Shown: one piece after another, positions 47,843 to 58,445 of the stretch
Numbering within the stretch: position 1 is the first letter of the stretch
How the letters are laid out: each line of letters starts with the position of its first letter
Assembly: GCA_947095535.1 (NCBI GenBank)
Contig: OX352773.1
Span: 167,102,438-167,166,437, forward strand
Origin: Poecilobothrus nobilitatus
Lineage: Eukaryota; Arthropoda; Insecta; Diptera; Dolichopodidae
DNA length: 64,000 nt
Reading direction: 5' to 3'
Program-made: the position numbers and the translations under genes
Notes under the pieces: generated by a model
Database searches by the model: none
The model's input: the letters and a program-made list of their open reading frames with translations, nothing else
Told to the model about the DNA's origin: nothing

Positions 47843-50229
47843 CCCTTAACCGCATGAATTTTTTTGTGTACTTGAAAAAATTATTTTTATGTTTGTCACA
47901 AGATTCGCTTACAAAAATTATTCAACAGTATATAAATTTTCTTTCGAGTTTTCCGAGAAAATGCGACTTTTCATTACTTGCATATCTGCAAGATCATGCA
48001 AATTGAAGCATTATGTGAAAAACTTTTTTATTAGTTTTTTTTTAAATATATTAATGAAAAGCTTTATTTTTAACTTTTAATTTGAGCATTTTATTTATAA
48101 CAAAAATTTTATTAGATTTATAACATTTCAGTTTTTTATAAAAAATACTAAGTTAAAAATATTTTTTTTTAAATTAATAAATTCATAAAACTTCATAAAT
48201 AGAAATATATAAATAAAAAGAATATTCATTTTTAGTTATATTATATAACAAGTCTAATTAATTTGATTTGATTTTATATCTACCAATTAAACTGTCCAAT
48301 TTATCAACTCCTCCCATATAAGAATTATATTCTTTAATAATGCTCGGACATTCGATTACACGTTGTCCTAATTTTTTATCAAACCGTTCCGATGTTTGTA
48401 AAGGCAATCGTCCTACGTAATTCGAAATAAGATTTACTATTTTCGTATCTTTCCAAGCAACTGTAGTTATATTTTTTCCATCAATATTTCCCACATATTC
48501 TATCGATGTACCTCGTGGATCCTTCTTCATTTCTTTATCATTTGGCAATTTGCAATTCGATATACGATTTCGACGAATCGTACCTAAGCATAGCATTCCA
48601 TTGTTTGTTAACTCAATTACTAACGGGATTGATGAATAATAATTATCGAAATATACTCGATAATTTAAATACTTTGGCACTGGACGCAATAATCTTATTA
48701 CTGTATTGGCGCTGGCCCCGAGATCTTCTTCTTCTGCTAAACGTTTTGCTGAGTCATTTTCTTGACCAGTGTATATTTCGAAATTATAAGAGAATCCAGA
48801 TTCGCCTGAGAGCACAAACAGTTTGTAGCCCCATTTGTGAGGTTTGTTTGCTAGGTATTGTTTTAAATAGTGTTTAGCCTTAGTGGAACAAAGCTGTTCA
48901 TCCACTGCTAAATACTGTTCCATTGGAACTTTTCGCAAATTTTTCAACAGCATATCAATAATTGGTCTTAACTTGAAAAGACGGTCATGAGCCTCATGTT
49001 CTCTAGGAAGCATATATTCATTATTGTTGAAATGTAAGTTTTGTTTCACTTTATCAAAATTATTCACAGACATTGTATTTTTTATAATTTCATTGCCAGT
49101 AATAGTCCCCCAATACCGACGGTAATCTGGTATTTGTATTATAGACATTAGAATACAAATTCCCAAATATTTTCTAATTTCTAAGCTGGTCAAACATTTT
49201 GAATTATTCAAATTTGTTTGACAGCTATACAAATTGCTTTCTTCAACAATTTTTTCTACAATAGAATTACCAAAAAGATAGTTAAAACAACTGTATGGAG
49301 TAGTTAAATTGCAAATTTCATCGGGTAAATCATTAGTACCCCGGAACATTATTTCATTTTCCGTCGCTAAAAAATCTTGTTGATGCCAAATTATATTTGG
49401 ATATGTTTTTTTTTTATTGGTTGTAGGAGGCGGTACTGCATTGGGCATTTGAACATTATCTTCAAATACAATAGGAATATTTGCAATGTCAAATAATGAT
49501 TCATAGTCTTGGTTTTCAATATCATAGTCACTTTGTTGTAGAATTTCCTCAGAGTCTTCCTCAAACTTTCGGTTTATTTGAACATTTACCTCAATATCAG
49601 CATCATTATTATCATCAAATTCATCTTCGCTTTCACTCCAATTTGCAATTATAGCTTCAAGTTCTGCTTCTGTCAATACAGGCCGACAAGTCATATTGCT
49701 GATAAAACAGAAATTTACTTATATTATGTAGGTAATAAGAAATAAAATAAATCAAAATACTATTGAATATTTAAATTCGTTTCGTTTCTATGCATGTTAT
49801 TGCATATATGCAATACAAAAATAAAGTTGATTATTGCATGATTATGCATATATGCAAGATAAACTTTTATTTTGTTATAGTACAACTATCATTATCACAA
49901 AACTATACTATCATAAACAAAACTGTAGTATATTTAATTATTACCTTGAAATTTATACTTACATAACAAAATAATACAAAAATCTTCTAAAATTACATAA
50001 AAATCATGTATCATACTTCAACATCAACATGTAACTCGGCCACTGACAAATATTAATACATTTATTATATTATTAGAATATAGTTAGAACATCGCCTACT
50101 TGAATTATAACAAAGAAATACATATATAAATTAGAAAATATTGAATACAACCAAAACATGTGCCTCTAAACATTAATATTACAACAATTATTCTTGTATT
50201 GCATATGTGCAATAAGATGCGGTTAAGGG
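47843..50229 (-). mobile_element. piggyBac-superfamily transposon
   Basis: A 2387-bp element lies between TTAA target duplications (47839-47842 and 50230-50233). Its inverted ends are CCCTTAACCGCAT and ATGCGGTTAAGGG. Subterminal copies of TGCATATNTGCA occur at about 47978, 49811, 49845 and 50196, some as near-palindromes, as expected for transposase-binding sites. The matching site downstream of V7 (39265-39285, ATTCTATTAATAAAAAA) has no insert, so it entered after the segmental duplication. Confidence 0.88.
48258..49694 (-). CDS. piggyBac transposase, C-terminally truncated
   Basis: There are 478 codons from an ATG (MTCRPVLTEAELEAI) with an acidic N-terminal region. The catalytic DDE/DDD core carries Asp265 (YLAVDEQLCS), Asp350 (YRVYFDNYYSS) and Asp464 (YMGGVDKLDS), each in the expected context. 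The frame stops at GRYKIKSN, where family members continue with about 100 or more residues including a Cys-rich C-terminal domain. About 400 bp of non-coding DNA lie between the stop and the element's end, so the C-terminus was probably lost by deletion. The enzyme excises and inserts DNA at TTAA in the nucleus; this copy is probably inactive despite its open frame. The strand is opposite to the array, and the plus-strand open frame at 48506 is its shadow. Confidence 0.85.
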   Translation of the reverse strand: MTCRPVLTEAELEAIIANWSESEDEFDDNNDADIEVNVQINRKFEEDSEEILQQSDYDIENQDYESLFDIANIPIVFEDNVQMPNAVPPPTTNKKKTYPNIIWHQQDFLATENEIMFRGTNDLPDEICNLTTPYSCFNYLFGNSIVEKIVEESNLYSCQTNLNNSKCLTSLEIRKYLGICILMSIIQIPDYRRYWGTITGNEIIKNTMSVNNFDKVKQNLHFNNNEYMLPREHEAHDRLFKLRPIIDMLLKNLRKVPMEQYLAVDEQLCSTKAKHYLKQYLANKPHKWGYKLFVLSGESGFSYNFEIYTGQENDSAKRLAEEEDLGASANTVIRLLRPVPKYLNYRVYFDNYYSSIPLVIELTNNGMLCLGTIRRNRISNCKLPNDKEMKKDPRGTSIEYVGNIDGKNITTVAWKDTKIVNLISNYVGRLPLQTSERFDKKLGQRVIECPSIIKEYNSYMGGVDKLDSLIGRYKIKSN

Positions 50230-52440
50230 TTAATAAAAAAACTTTTTTTTTAAATTAATTTAAAAGCTTTTTTACATCTTTTGATTTTTTAAATCTAAAG
50301 TTTATATTTTAGGATTTAGCTAAAATGAAAAAGGATTTTTTTTTGTTTCAATTGGAAAATTTCAAACAAACAGCAACAAATTTTTAAAATTTATAAGTCA
50401 AAATAAATAATCTGACAAATGGCGCGCATTATTTAAGTCCAAGATTAAAATTATCTTATCCCATATAGAAACAATAGACACTAGAAATTAAATTTTACAT
50501 AGAAATGTACCTATCATAATATAACAAAAAAAAAAAATGAAAAATATGTTTTTTCATTTGATTTATTTTTATTTTAAACAATTTATAATATTCACCATAA
50601 CTTTTATATTAAAATTAGATCACAATAACAAAAAATAAATAAATTATAATAAAATTAGACGATATTAACTTTTTGCATTTGCATTAATTTATTTTCGATG
50701 GATAGTAGTCCCAAAAATGATAGTCAGATTTGCCCCATTTTTGAATGCAGATAATTTTTTATCCGTTTAAGTTTTTAAAACAAAAAACTTGCAGCTTCTC
50801 CACTTGTGTCAGCCAAATATTATCAGATAAAGGGGGATAAATCGTGAAAGAAATATTGACTTTGAACAAACTTTCAACTAGTTTATTGTCTATTTGCAGC
50901 TTCGTTATGCAAGACACAGTTGAATATTGTCACCAAAAATTTCAGAAATCTGTAAAGTTTCATCGGTAAATTCCTCTTTAAGGTCTAATGAATACAATTC
51001 AAGGAGTTTCTTTGTTTTATTCAACATATTCCTCACATTGACAAAAATCTGTCAAGAACAAAGTTATACCTTTCGTACAATATTTTAGAAACTGATCTCC
51101 GTCTTTCTATCTGCTAATTAGGTCTGTCTATAATAACATAAAATGGGTAAAACAAAATTTATTACTAGAGTATTTTAACTGGAATCACTTTTATTCATAA
51201 TTTATTCATTAAATTCCTTCTGCATTCACTTGCATTGTACATAGATGTTTTCTAATCAGATTCTGTGAGATCTTTTGCGATTAGCGATATCATATAACGC
51301 TTATCGAATTTCTAAATAATTTGCATAGGAAGTATCATTTCGAGCAGTCGAGCTTGTTTCTAATAAGCTTTAAAAAACAAATCAGTTTCTCTTCACCATG
51401 ACTGTATAACACCAAAATAGATTACTTCTGCTGAACACAGTAACTGAAAACGACCCTCCAGAGCTGATTTCAATGAACTAAGTTTTGGTTGTGGGCAGCG
51501 CATAAAATCAATTCTGCCAATTGATTAATATCTCTGAATCTATAGTTTGAATACTAGAATAAATAATATTATCGTGTGATTATGATCGTTTCAGCCGAAA
51601 AGTTTACTATTCAAACTCCTGTCAGTTCATACAGAAATAAATAATATCACTATATAAAATTAATAGTAAGACAGCTGCCAACATTTCTAACCAGCAAAGT
51701 ATTCATAAAATATATTGCATATGCAAAATATAATATATATACATATACATATTACATATACTATTAGAATTAAAACAACTTTAACTAAAAATCAAATATA
51801 ACTTTAATTAACTTAATTTTAGCGCAATCAGTAACCTTAGTCTATTTATTTATTATTTGCTTAACCTTGGTTCAATCTTGACATGTTGGGAGTTGAACCA
51901 AGAGATTGCTCTAGTTTCGTTTAAATCCGTGAATTAGGTAATTTTACGTACATAAGTAAACCACTTTGATCTTCTCTTGACATGTTAGAAGATATATCGA
52001 AGTTGCATATTACATACGTTTGCATTAATGCATTAAGCAATTTGCTTGTTCAGTGCTAGCAAAAAAACAAATAAATAAAATTAAAAAAAATGTAGATAAT
52101 GTAGCATTGTAAGTCATAGTAAATTATAGTAATAATACCAGCAGTAGTAATAGTAGTAACAATTATTACTATTCTAACAACTAACATTATTTACTAACTT
52201 ATTAACCCTTGTAAATGATGACGTTTCAGTAATAGTTTTTTTTTTGTAATAGTTCACTAAATGAACAATTTAACTGATGTTTGAATGAAGTAAATGTCAA
52301 TGTCAATTAAAATAACTATTCGTAAAGTTTCTGCTTTAGAAAGAAGGATTTATGCTAACTAAGTGAAAACCACACTGTAATTAAAAACCAAAGCAAAAAA
52401 ATAGAGTAATTGTTTGAATAAAAATTAAGAATCAAAATTT

Positions 52441-52606
52441 TTTTTTTTTTACTTTATTCTCCAGTCACATAAACGTGAGAAGGAAATTACACAGTCTTTT
52501 ATTTTCAGGTATGGATGTAAAGAATACTTACAACGTGTGTGCGGGATTCGAACCCACACTACCTCGGTATTTACAACGTATTTCATACGCTCTTACTCTC
52601 TTAATC
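52441..52606 (-). mobile_element. tRNA-derived SINE, family A, copy 5, decayed
   Basis: On the minus strand it keeps the B-box GGTTCGAATCCCGCAC and the tail body but has lost the first bases of the A-box region. It contains the plus-strand string TTTTATTTTCAGGTATGG, which looks like a ratchet motif but derives from the SINE body. Confidence 0.65.
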
Positions 52607-52756
52607 AAAATTTCTTAAAAAAATCTTTGTTTATTTTTTAGAAACATGGTAGTAAAAATTTATAACATTGGTTTTCTAAAAAACAAAAAAAAAAAAAAAT
52701 GTAATCATCAACGGCGCCTCACCCCATATCCAATATGCATGCTCACACATCATGCA

Positions 52757-52765
52757 TATAAATAG
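52757..52765 (+). promoter_or_regulatory. Candidate TATA box before V11
   Basis: TATAAATAG sits in a locally less A+T-rich segment (52705-52770) that stands out from its surroundings. It is 225 bp before the V11 ATG. TCAGTTGAA at 52852 is 95 bp further on, too far to be the matching initiator, so the transcription start is uncertain. Confidence 0.4.
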
Positions 52766-52989
52766 AGACATTCGTATGGAAAGCTTTTTAGCTTTTTTCT
52801 TTCTTTTAATTTAAATTTAGTTGTATTTACTTTTAATTTAAATTTACACTTTCAGTTGAATTTTTAAAAGAAAATAGAACAGAACACTGTTGTTTTTCTT
52901 TTTTTTTTTGTCATAAAAATCCGATATATTGAAATAATATTAAATAAAAATTATTGTAATATTATTTTATAAATTTATTTATTTTTAAA

Positions 52990-53203
52990 ATGAATGATTA
53001 TAATTATTATAATTTAATTATTTCAAAAAATTTGACAAAATTTTCAACTAATGTTCATATTTTAAAACGTTTTAAAAGAAATTCATATGCATATAGTGAT
53101 TCAGTATCAATTTTTTACACTTATTTAATTGGTTTTATTATATTTTCATTGTTAATTTATTTTAGTTGTTTTTATTATAAAAAAAGACGTAAAGAAATAG
53201 GTG
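52990..53203 (+). CDS. V11: shortest first coding exon of the array
   Basis: There are 71 codons plus one base from ATG (MNDYNYYNLIISKNLTK) to donor gtatgt at 53204, phase 1 in Gly. It has a short N side with no low-complexity repeat. The membrane segment spans residues 43-63 (FYTYLIGFIIFSLLIYFSC) and aligns with V5 (FTYILGFIIFCLILYGI), linking this small unit to the Gly/Arg-rich group even though it has lost or never had that region. The tail is basic (YYKKRRKE). The frame stops 12 bases past the donor. Unrecognised family; the small size alone would make it a weak call, but phase, donor and segment match the neighbours. Confidence 0.62.
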
Positions 53204-53269
53204 GTATGTATATTTAATTATTATTAAAAAAAAATACATATTAATTTTTAAAATTATAATTCACTTTTT

Positions 53270-53464
53270 AGGTCGATTTCCACTATACCGGCACCGGAAT
53301 TTTTATTCGTACTATGCATTTCTTATGAATATATTCACGTTGAACGACATCAACTGTAACGTACCGGCATCGTAACATGATTTAAGATATCGTCCTCAAC
53401 GATATTTTTATTTTGCCGACTGACGTCGTCACGTCATCGTTGCCAGTATAGTATGAATCGACCT
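53270..53464. mobile_element. 195-bp MITE
   Basis: Inverted ends of about 24 bp: AGGTCGATTTCCACTATACC on the left and ACTGGCA-type complement GTATAGTATGAATCGACCT on the right. It is distinctly more G+C-rich than its surroundings and has several CCGGCA/TGACGTCG words. It lies only 66 bp past the V11 donor. No target duplication longer than two or three bases was seen. Confidence 0.65.
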
Positions 53465-53499
53465 TTATTATTCCAAAATTTAAAAAAAAAAACATAAAA

Positions 53500-53727
53500 T
53501 TGCATCTTATCAAATCATATGAATTATTTGGGTCTGTTCGTTCTAAAGAAAATTTTATTCTTATTTTATTGCGCCGTAATGTTGTCAATTTGAAAATTTG
53601 TTTGCAGTTAGATTTGACTGGAAAAAATCCAGCTAAAAAAAAATTATTTTCTGTCAGAATTCCAGTTGAAAAACAAAACAACCAATTTACAGTTAAAATA
53701 ATGCCTGTCAAATTCATTCAATTTTAA
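53500..53727 (+). other. Open frame of unknown status
   Basis: A 75-codon frame without an ATG start includes KSYELFGSVRSKENFIL and LDLTGKNPAKKKLFSVRI. Its amino-acid mix is more protein-like than that of the surrounding A+T noise, and its base composition is less skewed. A TTTGCAG at about 53605 could be an acceptor. It could be an exon fragment, transposon debris or chance. No homology is recognised, and a longer minus-strand frame (53382-53717) overlaps it. Confidence 0.2.
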
Positions 53728-54093
53728 TATAATTATCGCATATTACGATGTATAAAGATAAACGCAAACATAGAAATAAATAAAAAAAAATAGGTTAATT
53801 TTTTTCAAAAATTAAATATATGTATGTATGTATATATTTAAATTTTTATATAATTAGTTAACAGTACAGAAACCGAATTAAAAAACAAAACTTATATTTT
53901 AATATTATAATCTCTAATTAGACCAATACCTGTTTAACTAAAAAGTTTTTTGTTCATTGTATCATGTTCAAAAATATCCCAGGTTAAAAAGTAGGCTGTG
54001 TTCATAATTACAATTTATAACTAAAATAGCTAATTTTAATTTACGGTTAAATATTATTCCCCAACTGAAATTTTATACAAAATAATACAAAAA

Positions 54094-54270
54094 GGGGGCC
54101 TCGGTGGCCTAGTGGGTAGTAAACACCGAGGGAGTGTGGGTTCGAATCTCACACAAGTCGTAAGAGTTATTCCCCCTTACGACATTTACAGCCACCCCTG
54201 AACAGGAAAGACTGTGTAATTTCCTGTCCACATTTATGTGCCAAAAAAATGCATTAAAAAAAAAAATAAT
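54094..54270 (+). mobile_element. tRNA-derived SINE, family A, copy 6, internal deletion
   Basis: GGGGGCCTCGGTGGCCTAGT is followed directly by AAACACCGAGGGAGTGTGGG, so about 21 bp between the A and B boxes (the AGAGCGTATAAAATACGCTG segment of other copies) are missing. The B-box and 3' body are intact, and it ends in an A tail. Confidence 0.72.
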
Positions 54271-55589
54271 ATAAAATAAAATAAAAATTTGTTTTCTCTT
54301 TGTTTTTTATTTCACTTTTATGTTTGTTTACTCTTAACTTTGACACAAAATTGTTAGCATTTGCCATTTGAAATATAGGAAACGTCAAGCAAATATATAA
54401 TTCAGACGGATATTAAGAAACTTTTAAATCTATTCACATTAGATTTGAAGGAATAACATTTTAAAAAATTTTTTAAAGTATTTATAAAACGTATAAAGAA
54501 AGAATAAGTGGCAAAAGTATAAAATATTCCAAATATTAAAATCCAGTCAAAAAAATATGCAGCGGGATTGATTTCAAAATAATTTTAAGCTGAGTCCAGT
54601 CAAATCCACACTGCAAAAATGGTCACACAAAAAAATTAATTCTTGACAACTAAAAATTTGGTAGAATATAGAAAATATTATCTCAAATACATCCAACAGA
54701 AGATGTATAAAATTTTATTCATGACAGTTTTAAAATTTAAAATAATTTATTTTTGTTTACTTGTTTAACGAAAAAACTTTATCTATATTATTTTTATAAA
54801 AAATTTAATAAAAAGAAAATAAAGCCTAGGAATATTTAAAGAGCAATTGTTTTGTCAGACCTGTTGTCATCCAAGAACTTTTGATTGTCTAATTAAATTC
54901 TAGCTGAAGTTCCTCATGAACATTCTATACAATTACCCTCGATTCCATATCTTTATTTTAGTTTAGACTGTTTAAAACGTCTTTCCTATAGTTGAAAAAT
55001 TAACTTCAAATGTTGTTGTTGACAATTTTTACAACAACAAAAAACTCAAGTTACATTTAAGCGTCACGAATAAAATTTTTTATTCGATCAAATTTTACTG
55101 ATACGAATTTTATTAAAATTTTATTGCTCTTTCGCTTAATTTCGGCAAAAAAAAGATAAAAATATTTAAACGAATACAAATTTTCATTTTTATAAAATTT
55201 TGTTTAGAACGAGCGAGGAAACCTATTGTTTGTGTTCCTTTTACAGGAAAAAAGTAGTTGAAAGTTGTTAAAGTAGTAGTTAGCAGTAGTTAGTAAATGA
55301 AATAGTAATTTAACTTAACCGTATTTACTCCTATTTACTCTTTCTCAAAGACTGGTATATTTGGGTGTAGAAAAGAATAGTTTACTCTGTAAAACGAACG
55401 CAAATATTATAAACAAAATTAAAATATAAAATATAAAAGCTTAGAATTTTGTCAAAAATTTGAAAGTTTTACAATTTGTATTAAAATTTTTAATCATTTT
55501 GTATTTTTGTAACTGCTACTTAATAAATTCCTATAGTTAAGTACATAATATGTATGTATATATATGTAAAATTTCATTATTATTATATG

Positions 55590-56385
55590 AAAACAAGGTA
55601 GAATGTAAACCAACGGTTTTAAAAACGCACATTTGCAAAAAACAATACAAACTGTTTAGAATTGTGCAAAAATTTGAAAATTACATTGTGTAATAAGAAA
55701 AACGTGAAAATAGGTACTTTCTGTAATTTTGAGGGGCTGTAAGTCCGGAACCCTACATAACTAAAAAAAAAACAGTTAACACACATAAAAATATATTATT
55801 GAACCTTTAATTTTCATGTCTGGCCGAAGAAAAATCTTTACAGGTGCCTAAGTTACAGGTGACTAAAAATAGCAAATTTTCAATTTTTGAGGCGTAATAA
55901 CTCTTAAAGAGGGGTTGCTACCAAAATATTTTCTGAAAAAACTTATACTAATTCTAAAAGTTCAGGTTTCTATCTCAAAGCGTGCCGGAGTTATGAAAAA
56001 AGAAATATCATGTTAAATTTGGTTTCAACATAACCGTAAATTTAGATAGTAAATTACATAATATTGCATAATTTTGATATTGATTTATAAAGGTAAGAAA
56101 AATTCGTTTTTAGATTGAAAAAATGTTAAGCGAAACATGAAATATATGCGTTTAAAATAGGGCTTTTTCAAAGTTTGAGGGGCTGTAGTTCCCTGATGGA
56201 TGGAGCTACATGAAAAACTTGTTCTACAAAATTAATTTTTTTATGAGACCTACCCATGTTTAAAATTTTTTTTCTCTATTTTTAACGGTTTAGAAGTTTT
56301 GTAAACAGACGGACGGACGAACGGACGGAGTGAAACTAATTGGCACATTTTTTCAAAATTTTTTTGGAAATGTGCTAAAAAGGAC
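55590..56385 (-). repeat. Dispersed repeat R1, inverted copy
   Basis: It reads from AACAAGGTAGAATGTAAACC, through complements of CATAACTCCGGCACGC and the CCGT tract (GACGGACGGACGAACGGACG, 56310-56330), to TGTGCTAAAAA. It is the mirror image of the copy at 16655 with one internal unit missing. Confidence 0.65.
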
Positions 56386-57057
56386 ATACAAAGAAAATAA
56401 TATACAATAATTTTTATATGTAAATAAAAAACAAAAACATCAATTTTTTGAATAGTGAATCTATGGTTATATGTATATGTTTCTACATTTTTGTGATTAC
56501 TAATTATTTACAAACACATTCAAAACACAAAAAAAAAAAAAAAATAGAAAAAAAAAAAAAGAAAAATAAATAAAAAAAAGCAAATATTCGTCCGATTGAC
56601 GCCAAAAATTATTTATAGAATGAGTTTTTTTTTTATATATTATTATGTATACGTACTTTTAGTAGATCCTTTTGGAATAAATTAATAGTACATAATTTTA
56701 CTCTACAGAGTATTGTTATGGGTGAAAAATTATTACTTAAACTAAAAGTTATTTTATTAGTAATAAACATCCCACGTTAATAAATTAATCACTACGTATA
56801 TAGTCATTTTTGTTAGTATTTTATACTTTTAGAAAATTAAACATTTTTAGTATAACGTTTATTTTTGTTAAAATTTTTTTAACTTTAATTTTTTTTTTTA
56901 GATTTAATTTTAGTCCGTTTAAATTTTAATTATAATATTGAAAATATTTATATACAAAAAAATTGATTTTCGTAAATTTTTTGGGTTAAAATTTGTTTTT
57001 CTAATTAAAATCATTGATTTTATTAATTTTATAAAATATGTATGTATAATAAATAAT

Positions 57058-57484
57058 ATGTCGTCTCTATTATATATTGATAATAATTCTAGTGATAAAA
57101 AAAATATAATTGAAACTGAATATAAAAAAAAATTAAAAATGAATTCATATTATTATTATTATCCAATATATTCTAATTTAAATAATAAACTTATAAAAAA
57201 TTCCATTAATAATAATAATAATAATCATTATAACAAAAGTGATAATAATTATTATGATATTAATGAAAAAATTTATATAAAAATAAATGATAATAATAAT
57301 AATGAAAATAATAATGAAACATATTATATACGTGATTTAATAAATAAAAGAATTTCATATAATAATGCATTATATTATGGTTATGTATTTGCTGTTATTA
57401 TAATTGTTATTATAATTCGTTTAATAATAATGAGCTGTAAAAAACCAAAAAAAAAAAAACTAAAATATCCGGTTGCATATTATG
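57058..57484 (+). CDS. V12: first coding exon, Asn-rich single-pass membrane protein
   Basis: Unrecognised family. There are 142 codons plus one base from the first in-frame ATG (MSSLLYIDNNSSDKKN); the frame is open further upstream to 56938 but without an ATG. Tyr runs and several Asn runs fill the N side. A membrane segment spans residues 107-124 (from YGYVFAVIII to RLII) and contains an Arg near its C end. The tail is very basic (CKKPKKKKLKYP). Donor gtatgt at 57485 is phase 1 in Gly. The frame stops about 40 bases later. It fits V1-V4 better than the Gly/Arg group. The Arg inside the membrane segment could place the helix higher or mark a partner contact. Confidence 0.66.
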
Positions 57485-57699
57485 GTATGTATATATATAT
57501 TACATATATGAATTCTATTATATAAATTTATATATATATATAAAATTGATACGATACACTAACAAAAAGACATTTAACAAAATGTCCAAATATTAAAGGG
57601 AATTAAAAATGATAACAATTATTTTTACTATTTGTCTTTAAAAATTAACTTCACTTTTTCGATATTAATTATTTTGAAACAAATTTATGCAGCCAATAG

Positions 57700-57945
57700 A
57701 AGAGATAATGAAATTCTAGAGTTAAAAATTAAATTGTTGATTGTTAAAAGTTGAAAATTCTAAATTGTCCTGTTGTAAAAGTTACCAAGTGTTGCCAAGT
57801 TGTCAAGTTTCCAAGTTACACCGAGATAATGCAATTCCAGGGCTGAAAATTAAATTCTTGATTGTTGAAAAAAGTTGAAAATTGTCTACTTGTAAAAGTT
57901 GTTAAGCGTCCAAGTTGCTAAGTGTACAGTTGTTAAATCTATTGT
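57700..57945 (+). repeat. Two-unit tandem duplication, about 122 bp
   Basis: GAGATAATGAAATTCTAGAG at 57702 and GAGATAATGCAATTCCAGGG at 57824 each lead into TTAAATT.TTGATTGTT.AA..GTTGAAAATT. Around them AAGTTGCCAAGTTGTCAAGT-like words recur. Non-coding. Confidence 0.55.
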
Positions 57946-58445
57946 TGCTAATAATCCATTTTGCTAAATGTCTCTTTTGCGAAATGTCCACTGATCAAAT
58001 ATTCAGTTGTCAAGTGAAAATTATCTCCTGTCCGTTTTCCACATAATATGTATCTATGTATGTATTAAAATATTTCAATTGTTATATAATGCTGTTTAAA
58101 TACTGTTTTTGAGCTAATTTTTTTTTACATTTTTAAATCTGTGAAATATTAACTATTTTTGTTTTTTTGTTTAAAAATTTTTTAAATTAAAGATAAATTT
58201 AATTAAATATCTTTAATTACAAAATAAAATATGGTATTTTCTGAAATATTTTAATTTTTTAACAGTCAATCATACAAACACTTTAATTTATATTTTATGG
58301 GTTTTTTTTTTAAATAGTGAGTAACTCATTATTTGTTATTGAGATATATAATAGTTATTTATATTTAAAGTGAGTGATTATATTTTAATTATTTGTTATG
58401 GGATATATTTTCACAGGTCTTCACTAACCGCTGTCTGCGCATAAA

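Larger units (their letters stand above)
39500..50370 (+). repeat. Tandem segmental duplication, block 2 (V8-V9-V10)
   Basis: This is the second copy of block 1, enlarged by about 4 kb between V8 and V9 (including the 42182-43287 element), about 530 bp at 46306-46836, and the 2.4-kb piggyBac at 47843-50229. V8 corresponds to V5, V9 to V6 and V10 to V7. The end is recognised where AAAAAGGATTTTTTTT..TTTCAAT matches 39366-39398. Confidence 0.78.
47587..52989. other. Non-coding and transposon interval V10-V11
   Basis: It contains the piggyBac element (47843-50229), the end of duplication block 2 (about 50370), about 2 kb of less A+T-rich DNA (50700-51700) with no sustained open frame, a decayed SINE (52441-52606) and a candidate promoter (52700-52770). 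Confidence 0.5.
53204..57057. other. Non-coding interval V11-V12
   Basis: It contains a 195-bp MITE (53270-53464), an odd open frame (53500-53727), SINE copy 6 (54094-54270) and an inverted R1 repeat (55590-56385). The remainder is A+T-rich without recognisable exons. Confidence 0.5.

Noticed and set aside
52495..52515. TTTTATTTTCAGGTATGG as a second ratchet point
   Set aside because: It is part of the minus-strand SINE body; other copies have CCTGTACAGGCGTGG at the same place.
53204..53370. Second exon for V11 starting at TTTTTAG 53270
   Set aside because: Phase-1 reading is open for about 33 codons, but the AG is the terminus of a MITE whose inverted end explains the sequence.
56938..57057. 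Longer V12 starting at 56938
   Set aside because: The first codon is TTG; the first ATG in frame is 57058, and upstream codons are hydrophobic A+T noise.
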